From the NCBI RefSeq assembly GCF_013407925.2, contig NZ_CP060201.1, forward strand, positions 6,743,001-6,807,000: a stretch of DNA of 64,000 nt. Direction: 5' to 3'. Below, piece after piece: positions 17,441-26,795 of this stretch. The translations under genes were made by a program, and so were the position numbers. The notes below the pieces were generated by a model. That model was not told where the DNA came from. It was given only the letters and a program-made list of their open reading frames with translations, and made no database searches. Each line of letters begins with the position of its first letter. Positions within the stretch are counted from its first letter, which is position 1. This stretch comes from Pseudomonas protegens (GTDB taxonomy: Bacteria > Pseudomonadota > Gammaproteobacteria > Pseudomonadales > Pseudomonadaceae).

Positions 17441-18928
17441 TCAACCTTGTAGCTGGCGTAACACCGTCGGTAGCAGGTCTGGCAAGTCTTCAGCGAGCAA
17501 TCCGGGGCCGAAAGCCGCGGCCGCGGCTCCGTGCAGCCAGACCGCCGCGGCCGCACTGTCATAGGCCGACATGCCCTGGGCCAGCAAGCCGAGGATGATG
17601 CCGCTCAGGACATCGCCCGCGCCGGCGGTGGCCAGGCTGGCCGGGGCATTGCTGTTGATCACGGCCCGGCCATCGGGCGCGGCGATCACCGTGTCGCTGC
17701 CCTTGAGCACCACCACCGCGCCGCAACGCCGGGCGGCGGCTCGGGCGCGGGTCAGCTTGTCGCCTTCGAGGTCGAAAATCCGCCGAAACTCGGCCTCATG
17801 CGGCGTCAGCACGCAGGGGCCATGGATTGCCCGGTCGAGCACCCCGGGGTCATCCTGAAAGACACTCAGGGCGTCGGCGTCCAACACCGTGGGGCGACCG
17901 CTGGCCAGCATGGCCAGGACCTGGCCGAAGGTTTCTTTGTTGACGCCGGCACCGGGGCCGATCAACCAGGCCGAACAACGACTGCCATTGAGCAAGTGGC
18001 CAAAATCCTCCGGCGTCACCCAGGGACGGACCATGATGCTGGTCAGCGCCGCGGCGTAAACCGGCAAGGCCATTTCAGGCACCGCAATGGTGGTGAGCCC
18101 GGCCCCGGCCCGGGCAGCGCCTCGGGCCGCCATGCGCGCCGCGCCCGTCATGGGATAGCCGCCAAAGATCAGCGCGTGACCACGGCTGTGCTTATCGGAT
18201 TCGGCCTTGGTCGAAGGCAGCTTGGCCAACCACAGCCGCGGATGGTTCTCGAACGCTTGAGGCGTGATGGTGTCCAGCACAGCCTGCGGGGTGCCAATGT
18301 CGGCCACCACCACTTCACCGCACAGGTCACGCCCCGGCAGCAGCAAGTGCCCGGGTTTCTTGCGCACGAAGGTCACCGTGAGCACCGCCGGTACGGCCCC
18401 CAGCGCCTCACCGGTGTCGCCCATCATGCCGCTGGGGGTGTCGATGGCGATGATCGGCACCCGGGCCTGGCTGGCAGCAGCCAAAGTGTCCAGGGCGACG
18501 CCTTGCAAGGGCCGACTCAGGCCCGCACCAAAAAGCCCATCGACGATCAGTTCGGCGCCTTCGAGTACCAAAGGACTCAGGCTGTCGACCTCGTCGCCCC
18601 AGCGCTGGGCATGCTGCCGGGCCTCGCTCTGCAGGCTGAAACGGCTCCCCAGCATGGCCACTTTCACCGGCCAGCCGGCTTCCCGCAGCCGGTACGCGGT
18701 GACAAAACCGTCACCGCCGTTGTTGCCCGGTCCACACAGCACCACCACCGGCCGGGGTGTCCAGCGGCGCTGGATCTCACCGGCCACGGCTGCACCGGCA
18801 TGGGCCATCAACTCAAAGGCCGATACGCCGGCCTCGACCGATAAACGGTCGGCCTGCGCCATCTGCAGCACGCTGAGCAAGGCGCTCTGGCAACGGATCA
18901 GCGGCCATTGGCCATTTAAGTTGTTCAT
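17441..18928 (-). CDS. nnr: Bifunctional NAD(P)H-hydrate epimerase / ADP-dependent dehydratase
   Basis: A 495-residue metabolite-repair enzyme. The N-terminal YjeF domain (about 1-210) shows [15 protein letters not shown] and the Asp-containing IDTPSGM. The C-terminal ribokinase-like dehydratase (about 225-490) has [25 protein letters not shown] and the catalytic [10 protein letters not shown]. Together they return damaged NAD(P)HX to NAD(P)H. Most Pseudomonas genomes have a copy near the orn/queG genes, so this one is probably an extra stress-linked copy. It is 37 bases upstream of the alcohol dehydrogenase, suggesting one transcript. Confidence 0.92.
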   Translation of the reverse strand: MNNLNGQWPLIRCQSALLSVLQMAQADRLSVEAGVSAFELMAHAGAAVAGEIQRRWTPRPVVVLCGPGNNGGDGFVTAYRLREAGWPVKVAMLGSRFSLQSEARQHAQRWGDEVDSLSPLVLEGAELIVDGLFGAGLSRPLQGVALDTLAAASQARVPIIAIDTPSGMMGDTGEALGAVPAVLTVTFVRKKPGHLLLPGRDLCGEVVVADIGTPQAVLDTITPQAFENHPRLWLAKLPSTKAESDKHSRGHALIFGGYPMTGAARMAARGAARAGAGLTTIAVPEMALPVYAAALTSIMVRPWVTPEDFGHLLNGSRCSAWLIGPGAGVNKETFGQVLAMLASGRPTVLDADALSVFQDDPGVLDRAIHGPCVLTPHEAEFRRIFDLEGDKLTRARAAARRCGAVVVLKGSDTVIAAPDGRAVINSNAPASLATAGAGDVLSGIILGLLAQGMSAYDSAAAAVWLHGAAAAAFGPGLLAEDLPDLLPTVLRQLQG

Positions 18929-19045
18929 GGGTCGCTCTCTTTCCCGTCGCGCTGAAGTCGATGACCGCTCGTGCGTACCTGGATCTGTCCCGGGCCGGGG
19001 ACCGCAATGGCGTAGAGACGAGCGGACGCCCGGTACAACCCAGAC

Positions 19046-20428
19046 TCACGTTGGCGCGTCGATCGCGAGATAGCGCACCAGTTTCTTGTTGACGAAAGCC
19101 TGGATGCCCATGTCTCCCAATTCACGCCCGTAGCCGGAGTTCTTGATCCCGCCAAAGGGTAGCTCGGCATCCGACCAATTGATGTTGTTGATGAACATCA
19201 TGCCGGTCTCGACGCGGCTGGCGACTCGCAGCCCCCGGCCTACATCCTGGGTAAACACCGAGCCGCCCAGGCCGAAGTCCGAGTCATTGGCCAGGGCGAT
19301 CGCTTCCTCGACATCCTTGACCCGGAAAAACAGGGCAACAGGGCCGAAGAACTCCTCCCGGTACGCCGGATTGTCCGGTGCGATATCGGTGAGGATGGTG
19401 GGGCTCATGTAGGAGCCCGGACAGCGAATGCGCTCGCCACCGAGCAGCACCTTCGCGCCGCTCAATACCGCGGTGTCGACCTGCTCCAGCAGCTGTTGCA
19501 GCGCCGACTCGGTCGACAGCGGGCCCAGGGTGGTCTTTTCGTCCATGGGGTTGCCGGGCTTGAGCGCCGCCAGCGCTGCGCTGAATCGCTCGATGAAGGC
19601 ATCGGCCACCTGTTCGACCACGATGAAGCGCTTGGCGGCGCAACAGGTTTGCCCGCAGTTGTACAGGCGGCCCCAGACCGCCCAGCCCAACGCCAGATCC
19701 AGATCGGCGTCCTCCAGGACGATAAACGCGTCGCTGCCGCCCAGTTCCATGGACGAGGGCTTGAGCCTGGCCCCGGCCCTTGCCGCCAGGCTGCGCCCGG
19801 CGGGCACGCTGCCGGTGAGGGCAACGCCCTTGACCCGCACATCGTCCACCACCCGGTCCGACTGCTCATGGGAAATCAACAGATTGGTATACAGGCCCTC
19901 GGGGGCGCCGGCCTCGCTCAACAACGCCTCGAAGGCCATCGCACACTGTGGAACACAACCGGCATGCTTGATCACCAGCACATTGCCGGCCATCAGTTGC
20001 GGTCCCGCGACTCGCGCCAATTGGTAATAGGGAAAATTCCACGGTTCGACGCCGAAAATCACCCCGAGCGGGCTGCTTTCCAGGTGCGCTTCGCCCTGCT
20101 GGGGATGCAATTTCTTCCGGGCCAGAAAGTGTTCGGCGTTCTTGGCGTAGTAGTCCAGGATATCGGCGCTGAAGGTCACTTCACCCCGCGCCTCGCTGAT
20201 GCGCTTGCCCATCTCCAGGGTGGCCAGACGGGCCAGGTCCTGCGTCCTGGCACGCATCAGTTCGGCGGCCCTGCCGATGATCACCGCCCGTTTAGCGTAG
20301 GAAGTGTGTTTCCAGGTATTGAAGCAGCGCGCCGCGGCGGCAAGCTTGTCTTCCAGCTGCCGATCGCTGATCTGCTGGAAACTCTCCAGCAACTGGCCGT
20401 CGTAGGGGTTGACGCTGGTGTACGTCAT
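19046..20428 (-). CDS. Aldehyde dehydrogenase, succinate-semialdehyde dehydrogenase type
   Basis: A 460-residue NAD(P)-dependent aldehyde dehydrogenase. The catalytic cysteine is Cys262 in NCGQTCCAA and the general base is Glu229 in MELGGSDAF. GVEPWNFPYYQ and ELPFGGIKNSGYGRELG are the other family blocks. The short form and the SDAF/PFGG pattern match the SSADH (GabD-like) group, but acetaldehyde is possible beside the alcohol dehydrogenase. GGAAGG precedes the ATG at 20428. Confidence 0.88.
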   Translation of the reverse strand: MTYTSVNPYDGQLLESFQQISDRQLEDKLAAAARCFNTWKHTSYAKRAVIIGRAAELMRARTQDLARLATLEMGKRISEARGEVTFSADILDYYAKNAEHFLARKKLHPQQGEAHLESSPLGVIFGVEPWNFPYYQLARVAGPQLMAGNVLVIKHAGCVPQCAMAFEALLSEAGAPEGLYTNLLISHEQSDRVVDDVRVKGVALTGSVPAGRSLAARAGARLKPSSMELGGSDAFIVLEDADLDLALGWAVWGRLYNCGQTCCAAKRFIVVEQVADAFIERFSAALAALKPGNPMDEKTTLGPLSTESALQQLLEQVDTAVLSGAKVLLGGERIRCPGSYMSPTILTDIAPDNPAYREEFFGPVALFFRVKDVEEAIALANDSDFGLGGSVFTQDVGRGLRVASRVETGMMFINNINWSDAELPFGGIKNSGYGRELGDMGIQAFVNKKLVRYLAIDAPT

Positions 20429-20486
20429 GATGAGTGCCTTCCGATGAGTCGAGGATTGTCGTCCAGAGAGACTCTGGGGCCGGGAT

Positions 20487-20984
20487 TTACGCGCTGTGGC
20501 TAGCGTCCTTGAGTACCGAGCGCACCGTATCGATGTCTTCGCTGCTGCCATGCACCATCAGCAAGTACTCGTCGGCCTTGAGGGCCGTTTCATATTTGAT
20601 GACCTGATCCTTGTTCACGCCCATGTTGAGCAGTGCCGCACCCAGAGCGGATACGCCGCCGACAAGCACCGCCCCTTCCAGCGCGCTGACCAGCATGGCC
20701 ACCACCGGCCCGGCCAGGGCCACCAGCCCGAGCCCCGGCAGAAAGAAAAACGCCGGGGTGATCAGCAGCCCCCAGACCGTGCCCCAGAGCGCGCCTATTG
20801 CCCCCCAGGACTTGACCTTGTCGCCCAGTCGGTAGAAACCGATGGGGTGTTCCTCGGTGTGATAGCCCTTGCCCACCAGTGAGAGTTTCTTGACATCAAA
20901 GTCCACCTGGCTGAGGGCCCGTATGGCGCTTTCGGCCTCGGCATGGGTCTTGAAGACGTAGAAGTCGGATCGATTGAGGGTCAT
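20487..20984 (-). CDS. Stress-type membrane-loop protein (DUF1269-like)
   Basis: A 165-residue protein. An N-terminal alpha/beta part (FYVFKTHAEAESAIRALS) recalls the general-stress 17M/YflT fold. A central glycine-rich hydrophobic segment follows (GALWGTVWGLLITPAFFFLPG, then VALAGPVVAMLVSAL), then a soluble tail. This is the shape of DUF1269/membrane-associated stress proteins. The ATG at 20984 is preferred; a GTG at 20999 would add five residues. It lies 58 bases upstream of the aldehyde dehydrogenase. Confidence 0.7.
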   Translation of the reverse strand: MTLNRSDFYVFKTHAEAESAIRALSQVDFDVKKLSLVGKGYHTEEHPIGFYRLGDKVKSWGAIGALWGTVWGLLITPAFFFLPGLGLVALAGPVVAMLVSALEGAVLVGGVSALGAALLNMGVNKDQVIKYETALKADEYLLMVHGSSEDIDTVRSVLKDASHSA

Positions 20985-21061
20985 GGTCACGGCCTGCACT
21001 GGCTGAGGTATCGGTGAAGGGGCTCCGGCAGATGCATCACCGGCCGGGCCACTGACGTGGT

Positions 21062-21715
21062 TCAGATGGAAACGATGATGTTGTTCTGCACGTGCTTGAC
21101 CCCGGCGGTGTTCCAGGCCGAGTGCCTGGCCAGCTCACGCTCGGCCCAGGTGTCCACCGTCCCGGACAGGGTCACGTCGCCGCCCTGAACATCGATGGTG
21201 ATCTTTTGCGAATCCACAATGGCCCGGCGCTTGAGGGCTTCGGTGATGTCGGCCTTGACCCCTTTGGCGGTGACTTTGGACTTGATCTTTATGTTGTTGC
21301 TGATCCCCTTGACACCCAGCAGGCCGCGCACCGCATTGATCGCGGATTGGCTCTGGTATTGCCACTCGAGGTTGCCGTCGAGCGTGACCCACCCGTCTTC
21401 CACCAGAATTTTCAGCGAGTCCTTGGGCAGGTAGGTGGTCCACTCCAGGGCGTTTTCGATAGCGCGGGCGATATCGCCGTCGGTGCGCTGACTCAGGCCC
21501 GGCAGCTTGACATCCATTTCGACGGCCAGAGCGCGAACCCCCGCCACTTTCTGCGTTGCCTCCTCAGCGGCCCATTTCTCCATAAAGCTGTCGACATGCC
21601 CGGCTAGGGTCACGATGCCGTCCTTGACCTCGACTCCGATCTGCTGCGCATTGACCGAAGGTTCAAAGCGCAGCTCTGCGAGGATGTCATCTTTGAGTTG
21701 CTTGTCCGTTTTCAT
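21062..21715 (-). CDS. Triple BON-domain protein (OsmY-like)
   Basis: A 217-residue protein with three BON repeats at about 3-70, 78-145 and 149-217. Each ends in the pattern GIVTLAGHV, GWVTLDGNL or GDVTLSGTV followed by a helix. BON domains bind membranes or lipids. There is no evident signal peptide, unlike OsmY, so the location is uncertain. It belongs to the stress block of this strand. Confidence 0.88.
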   Translation of the reverse strand: MKTDKQLKDDILAELRFEPSVNAQQIGVEVKDGIVTLAGHVDSFMEKWAAEEATQKVAGVRALAVEMDVKLPGLSQRTDGDIARAIENALEWTTYLPKDSLKILVEDGWVTLDGNLEWQYQSQSAINAVRGLLGVKGISNNIKIKSKVTAKGVKADITEALKRRAIVDSQKITIDVQGGDVTLSGTVDTWAERELARHSAWNTAGVKHVQNNIIVSI

Positions 21716-21851
21716 GAGATCGATTCCGAGTGAAGGGTTGCGGGGCAGCATCGGTGCTGATAGCGCTGCGAGGCGCCGCTGCAGAGTCCATCACGCTAGG
21801 CGCGCCGATTGCGCCTGGGTAGCCTCGGAAACTACCTACAGGCACGGCCTG

Positions 21852-22106
21852 CTACGGGGTGCAACAGGACGGATACGGCGCAGGCTGAGCCCTGGTCTTG
21901 GCTTGATCCGCACTTTTCTTGGCCTCGGTGGCCTCGCGCAGGGCGCGATCGGCCTTGAGCGCCGACTCATCGGAATGCACACGGGCGGCGGTTGCCATGT
22001 CTTCTGCACCGCTGAGCCTGGCATCCACTTCCTCCCGGCGATGGCTGCAACCGGCACTGAGCAGCAAACACAGGATCAATGAGGCACTCAGGACTTGCTT
22101 GTTCAT
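21852..22106 (-). CDS. Small Lpp/OprI-like alanine-zipper lipoprotein
   Basis: An 84-residue lipoprotein. Signal and lipobox LLSAGC (lipid Cys20) are followed by a heptad-patterned helix, EVDARLSGAEDMATAARVHS onward, and an AREATEAKKSADQAK-like stretch, as in OprI. The C-terminus (PAPYPSCCTP) differs from OprI, which ends in Lys-Arg/Lys residues for peptidoglycan attachment, so covalent wall linkage is doubtful. GAGGAGAG precedes the ATG. It is divergent from the hybrid kinase. Confidence 0.85.
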   Translation of the reverse strand: MNKQVLSASLILCLLLSAGCSHRREEVDARLSGAEDMATAARVHSDESALKADRALREATEAKKSADQAKTRAQPAPYPSCCTP

Positions 22107-22273
22107 GTGATCTCTCCTCGAAAGCCAATGAAGGTGATGCGCTCTGCAGATGCAGATGAATCACCCTATGCGCTTGAGGGCCAGGGCAAAAGGTTCGGAA
22201 ACTACCCAGGCGCAAACGGTCTGGTGCCGCGTCAGCAGCAGACCGCTGGTCGCAGACTGCCGACTGCGGGCAG

Positions 22274-24655
22274 ATGGGCCGCGCCGAAAAGCTAAACAGG
22301 CGTAGGATCAAAGCACACGCTCCTTCGGAATGTGCAGCTGCGGACCCCCTCACAATGCCCACTCGCCTTCCACTCCCTGCTGGAACGCAAAGGCCCAAGG
22401 TGATGACACCATCGCCTTTAGCAGACGTTGCGGCGCCATGCCTGGCGCCGGTCGCGTCCAGCGAATCCCTTGAGCAATTGCGCGCGCTCAATCACGAACT
22501 CAGTGCCATGAACACCCGGTTGCGCGCCTCCCTTGAACAGCAGCAGTCGGCTGCTCGGGTGGTTCGCGATGTGCTTTACCGCCTCCCTGTCCCCACCCTC
22601 GTGCTGGACGCGGCGCTCAATATCCGGCTGTTCACGCCGGCCATCCGCTCGTTGTTCAACCTGCGCACCGCGGACGTCGGGCGCCCGCTGGCGGACCTGC
22701 GGCCGTTGGCCACAGACCCCAACCTTGTGGACGAGGCCAAAGCCGCCCTGCGTGACCTGACGCCCCTGGAGCGAGCGGTGCAATCGGCCAGCGGCGTGAA
22801 TTTCATCCGGCGCATCAGCCCCTGCCGCCTGGGGGACGATCCTGTTGACGGTGTGGTCATTACCTTTATCGATATCGACGATAAACAGCAGCTTGTCCGC
22901 GCGCTGGCCACGGCAACGCAAACCGCCGAGCGGACGGCCGTGGCTCAGTCGCGCTTTCTGGCGGCCACCAGCCATGACCTGCGTCAGCCGCTGCAGACCC
23001 TCAAGTTACTGCAAGGGCTCCTGCTGGGCCTGCTTGACGATGAACAACCGCGCAAACTGACCGTCAGGATCGGCGAGACCGTGGGTGCCATGGCCGGCAT
23101 GTTGAATGCCGTGCTGGACGTCAATCACCTTGAAACCGCTGCCACCCCGGTCAATCTGGTCAGGTTCAGGCTGAGCGATCTGCTGGACCGGCTTGCCGAT
23201 GAATTCAGCTACAAGGCCGGCAGCAAAGGCCTGAAGTTGAAGTGGGTGCCTTGTCGACTGTCCGTGGAAAGTGATCCTCGCTTGCTGGAGCAGATCCTGC
23301 GCACTGTGCTGGCCAACGCCTTGCAATACACCAATGAAGGCCGAATCCTCCTGGGCTGCCGCCGCCATGGCGGCTGGCTCAGCATTGAAGTCCGGGACAC
23401 GGGCATCGGTATGCCAGCGGCGACCCTGCACAGGCTTGTCGATGCCTCGACAGCGGCCATCGATCCGCCCCAGGAACCGGCTCAGGGCTTAGTGAGAGTC
23501 AGGCACTTGTGCCGCTTGTTGGGCCATCAATTGCGAGGGCAATCGCAAGTGGCCAAGGGATCGGCGTTTTGCATCGATGTGGCCTTATCCCCGGACAATC
23601 TCCTTCAGCGCGAGACATCCCTGGCGCCCGCTCTTCCTCAAGGCGAGAACCCGGGCGAAATGATCCTGATCGTCGAGGATGACCTTGAGGTCCTGGGCTT
23701 GCTGGGGCTGCTGCTCAAATCCGAGGGCTATCAGGTCGCCATGGCCAGCGACGCACTCGCTGCCCTGGAGATCATTGCCCACGGCGGCGTGCAGCCCGAC
23801 CTGATACTGGCGGATTACAACCTGCCTGGCGCGGTCAATGGCCTGCAGATCATTGTCCAGCTACGCCGGCAACTGCATCGGCGCATTCCCGCCATCATCC
23901 TCACCGGCGATATCTCGCGACAAAGCGCCCACGACATGGCCTTCGAGCACTGCACCAAGCTCAACAAGCCGGCGAAACTCAAGGAAATCATCTTTGTCAT
24001 TGCCACCCTGTTGACCCGGCAGCCGGCGGACGTCGCCCGGCTGCCCTCCAAGGCTGCGCAGGTGTCGAATATCTTCGTGATCGACGACGATCCGCTGTTT
24101 CGCCAGACGATCCGCAGTGTGCTTGAGCCTGGCGGCTATACCGTCCTGGACTACCCGTCATGCAGGGCATTCCTCGAAGACTACGCCCCCGGCCAACTCG
24201 CCTGTTTGCTGGTGGGCGCGCAAAAGGGCCTTGAGCTGTTGCATCAATTCAGAGCAAGCGGCGACACCCTGCCAGTGATCGTTGTCAGCAACAGCAGCGA
24301 AGTGACCATCGCCGTGGAAGTCATGAAGGCCGGCGCGGCGGACTTTATTGAAAAACCCTTGGAACGCAGCGAAATACTGCAGAGCGTGGCGCGCGCTCTG
24401 GAGTGTTCGCAGGATGCCAACAAACGCCGTGCCTGGGCCCAGGAAGCGGCGCATTGCATTGCCAATCTGACCCTTCGGCAGCGCCAGGTCATGGAGATGG
24501 TGCTGGCCGGCCACCCGAGCAAAAACATTGCCGCAGAACTTGGGATCAGCCAGCGAACGGTCGAAAATCACCGAGCCTCGATCATGAGCCGCACCCATTC
24601 AAAATCCATTCCTGCCCTGGCCCGTATCGCCCTTGCCGCCCGTTCAGAGGCCTAG
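22274..24655 (+). CDS. Hybrid histidine kinase with two receivers and a LuxR-type HTH
   Basis: A single 793-residue soluble signalling protein. In order: coiled coil (65-95), a PAS domain of the CheR-fusion type (95-205), HisKA with His234 (ATSHDLRQP), HATPase (Asn348; DTGIGM), a receiver with Asp514 (ILADYNLPG), a second receiver (598-710), and a FixJ/NarL-like HTH (733-790). The ATPase G2 box is degenerate (GLVRVR). The second receiver has the acidic pair and Lys694 but Gly648 where the phospho-Asp should be. The start is uncertain: in-frame ATGs at 22355 and 22403 would remove 27 or 43 unconserved residues. It probably regulates nearby stress genes. Confidence 0.85.
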   Translation: MGRAEKLNRRRIKAHAPSECAAADPLTMPTRLPLPAGTQRPKVMTPSPLADVAAPCLAPVASSESLEQLRALNHELSAMNTRLRASLEQQQSAARVVRDVLYRLPVPTLVLDAALNIRLFTPAIRSLFNLRTADVGRPLADLRPLATDPNLVDEAKAALRDLTPLERAVQSASGVNFIRRISPCRLGDDPVDGVVITFIDIDDKQQLVRALATATQTAERTAVAQSRFLAATSHDLRQPLQTLKLLQGLLLGLLDDEQPRKLTVRIGETVGAMAGMLNAVLDVNHLETAATPVNLVRFRLSDLLDRLADEFSYKAGSKGLKLKWVPCRLSVESDPRLLEQILRTVLANALQYTNEGRILLGCRRHGGWLSIEVRDTGIGMPAATLHRLVDASTAAIDPPQEPAQGLVRVRHLCRLLGHQLRGQSQVAKGSAFCIDVALSPDNLLQRETSLAPALPQGENPGEMILIVEDDLEVLGLLGLLLKSEGYQVAMASDALAALEIIAHGGVQPDLILADYNLPGAVNGLQIIVQLRRQLHRRIPAIILTGDISRQSAHDMAFEHCTKLNKPAKLKEIIFVIATLLTRQPADVARLPSKAAQVSNIFVIDDDPLFRQTIRSVLEPGGYTVLDYPSCRAFLEDYAPGQLACLLVGAQKGLELLHQFRASGDTLPVIVVSNSSEVTIAVEVMKAGAADFIEKPLERSEILQSVARALECSQDANKRRAWAQEAAHCIANLTLRQRQVMEMVLAGHPSKNIAAELGISQRTVENHRASIMSRTHSKSIPALARIALAARSEA

Positions 24656-25162
24656 CCTCGCGGCCTGACCTCGCCGACATGCGCCCCCCCTCGGCTACCT
24701 CGTTGAGAACCCTGAACCGAACTGCTCGCACTAACGGATTGTGCCGATTGCGGTTTCCCCCTCGCCGCGAATTTTATAAGGCATTTCTTAAATAGCCTGT
24801 TTCAAAGCTCGCTGGGCCAACCGTTAATCCTTTCTTAATACGGTTGCGATGAAGTCGGCGCGTCATTGCGCTCATGAAACACGCTTGTGAATCAATTTTT
24901 TGAAAATACCCCCATGGTTGGCGCTGAACCGACTCTCGGCAGTCGCACGGCCAGACAATCGACAGCCATTCTCCCGCTAACGTCTCTATCCAGTTGCGCT
25001 GCTTGATCAGTCGGCGCGGGGCAATGCGCATGCGTGTCAATCAAGGTGGCAAGCCAGTGACGGCCGCCCCTCCCCCAATCAATCAGGTTGAGGCTCTCAA
25101 CCTTTTCCGCTGACGCCACCGGATAAGCGTGCGTCCTGGAACCCCCACTGAGGAGTGTGCGA
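24656..25162. other. Intergenic region before gltS, with AT-rich segment and a perfect dyad
   Basis: No gene is supported. Around 24760-24860 the sequence is clearly more AT-rich than its surroundings. AGGTTGAG (25085-25092) and CTCAACCT (25096-25103) form a perfect 8-bp dyad with a 3-base loop followed by TTTT, about 60 bases upstream of gltS. It could be an operator, an attenuator hairpin or a terminator. Confidence 0.45.
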
Positions 25163-26374
25163 ATGGTCCAACTGGACTTCTATGGAACCCTGGTGGCCGC
25201 ATCATTGGTGCTGTTGCTGGGACGTGGCCTTGTCACCCGAGTCGGTTTCCTGCGGGCCTACAACATCCCCGAACCGGTGGCGGGCGGCCTGGTGGTGGCC
25301 TTGCTGCTTCTGCTGCTACGGGGGATGGGGGACATGGAAGTCAGAATTGATACCTCACTCCAGGCGCCCTTGATGCTGGCCTTCTTCGCCACCATCGGCC
25401 TGAGCGCGGATTTTGCCAGCCTGAAAAAAGGCGGACGCAAGCTGGCGATCTTCCTGCTGGTGGTGACCGCCTTTCTGCTGCTGCAGAACGCCATGGGCAT
25501 CGGCCTGGCCAAGGCGCTGGGGCTTGATCCGTTGATGGGGCTGCTGGCCGGCTCGGTGACCCTGTCCGGCGGTCACGGCACGGGCGGGGCCTGGGGTGCG
25601 GTGTTCAAGGAGCAGTATGGCCTGGCCTCGGCCCCGGAAATTGCCATGGCCTCGGCCACCTTCGGCCTGGTGCTGGGGGGCTTGATCGGCGGACCGGTCG
25701 CCCGCCTGCTGGTCAAGCGGGTGTCGACGCCAGGGCTTGCCCAAGCCGAAGCACGCCGGCCCAGGGGCTATGAGCAACCTTACAAGGAGCGGCAGATCAC
25801 CGCGCTGAGTTTCATCGAGACCCTGGCCCTGGTCGCCATCAGCCTGCAGGCCGGCAACTTTCTCAGTGGCTTGATCCAGGGCACGGCGCTGGAACTGCCG
25901 ACCTTCGTCTGCGTGCTGTTCGTCGGGGTGGTGTTGCGCAATGGCCTGTCGGCGCTGGGCTGGCACCAGGTCGTTGATCAGGAGGTGTCACTGCTGGGCA
26001 ATGTCAGCCTGTCGCTGTTCCTGGCGATTGCCTTGATGTCGCTGCGGCTCTGGGACCTGGCCAGCCTGGCCCTGCCGATCCTGATTCTGCTGGCCGTGCA
26101 GACCCTGGTAATGGCGCTGTTTGCGATCTTCGTCACCTTCCGCGTCATGGGCCGCAACTATGATGCGGCCGTCCTGGCGGCTGGTCATTGCGGCTTCGGC
26201 CTGGGCGCGACTCCGACGGCCATCGCCAACATGCAGGCGGTGACCCAGCGCTACGGGCCGTCGCCAATGGCATTCCTGGTGGTGCCGATGGTCGGCGCCT
26301 TCTTCATCGACATCAGCAACGCCCTCGTGATCAAGCTGTACCTGGCGCTGCCCTGGCTCGGCCTGGCCGCTTGA
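25163..26374 (+). CDS. gltS: Sodium/glutamate symporter
   Basis: A 403-residue inner-membrane carrier with about ten helices. It shows the family duplications: NIPEPVAGGLVVA near the start, TLSGGHGTGGAWGAVFKE in the first half and GHCGFGLGATPTAIANM in the second, the re-entrant loops of GltS. It imports glutamate with sodium. The ATG at 25163 was chosen over an upstream GTG because AGGAG at 25150-25154 is correctly spaced for it. Confidence 0.93.
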   Translation: MVQLDFYGTLVAASLVLLLGRGLVTRVGFLRAYNIPEPVAGGLVVALLLLLLRGMGDMEVRIDTSLQAPLMLAFFATIGLSADFASLKKGGRKLAIFLLVVTAFLLLQNAMGIGLAKALGLDPLMGLLAGSVTLSGGHGTGGAWGAVFKEQYGLASAPEIAMASATFGLVLGGLIGGPVARLLVKRVSTPGLAQAEARRPRGYEQPYKERQITALSFIETLALVAISLQAGNFLSGLIQGTALELPTFVCVLFVGVVLRNGLSALGWHQVVDQEVSLLGNVSLSLFLAIALMSLRLWDLASLALPILILLAVQTLVMALFAIFVTFRVMGRNYDAAVLAAGHCGFGLGATPTAIANMQAVTQRYGPSPMAFLVVPMVGAFFIDISNALVIKLYLALPWLGLAA

Positions 26375-26384
26375 CCGCACCGTC

Positions 26385-26421
26385 CGCCCGCCGGTCCTTC
26401 GGATGGGCGGGCCGGCGGGCG
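26385..26421 (+). terminator. Hairpin after gltS
   Basis: CGCCCGCCGG (26385-26394) pairs with CCGGCGGGCG (26412-26421), a 10-bp GC stem just downstream of the stop codon. No T-run follows. Confidence 0.45.
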
Positions 26422-26475
26422 AATCCTGAGCCCAGCCACCGGGCAAAGCTGTACAACCCATCGCTCGCGTACAAC

Positions 26476-26619
26476 CTAATCGCCCGGGTACGACTCCTCG
26501 CCGCCCAGGCAGGCACTGGCCCTGTGCCTCCGGTCCCGCACCCTTGGCTGGCGTTGTCGGCGCCACAACAACAGCGCCATGGCCGATAGCAGAGCCAACA
26601 GCAGGCACATCCCCCACAT
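26476..26619 (-). CDS. Small single-helix membrane protein (47 residues)
   Basis: A short ORF beginning MWGMCLLLALLSAMALLLW, one transmembrane helix, followed by a strongly basic tail (RRQRQPRVRDRRHR). A textbook AAGGAG ribosome site stands 6 bases upstream of the ATG. The topology should be N-out/C-in by the positive-inside rule. The family is not recognised. It lies between gltS and the divergent light-response operon and does not overlap either. The ribosome site and composition make translation likely. Confidence 0.65.
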   Translation of the reverse strand: MWGMCLLLALLSAMALLLWRRQRQPRVRDRRHRASACLGGEESYPGD

Positions 26620-26695
26620 AGCCGTCTCCTTCGCTTGGCGAAGCCGGCAGCGGCTTCAGCCTAAAGATTTTTAGCAGGTCATGCTGCAAATAACC

Positions 26696-26720
26696 TGTAC
26701 AAAATCAAAATTTATGTACA
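26696..26720 (+). promoter_or_regulatory. TGTACA direct repeat, possible LitR/PplR-type operator
   Basis: TGTACA occurs at 26696-26701 and again at 26715-26720 in an AT-rich promoter region upstream of the SDR/photolyase genes. Class II LitR photosensors of Pseudomonas putida are reported to use spaced TGTACA repeats upstream of photolyase-type genes. The spacing here is 13 bases, which I recall as close to but not exactly the published one. Confidence 0.5.
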
Positions 26721-26795
26721 AATATTACCCATGGATATCCAGGGTGCGAGCAGGGAGTCGGGCTCGCTGCCACGTCAATCGGTGGGTAAAACACA

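Noticed and set aside
24774..25119. Two short minus-strand frames before gltS
   Set aside because: No ribosome site, no family match, and composition unlike coding sequence.
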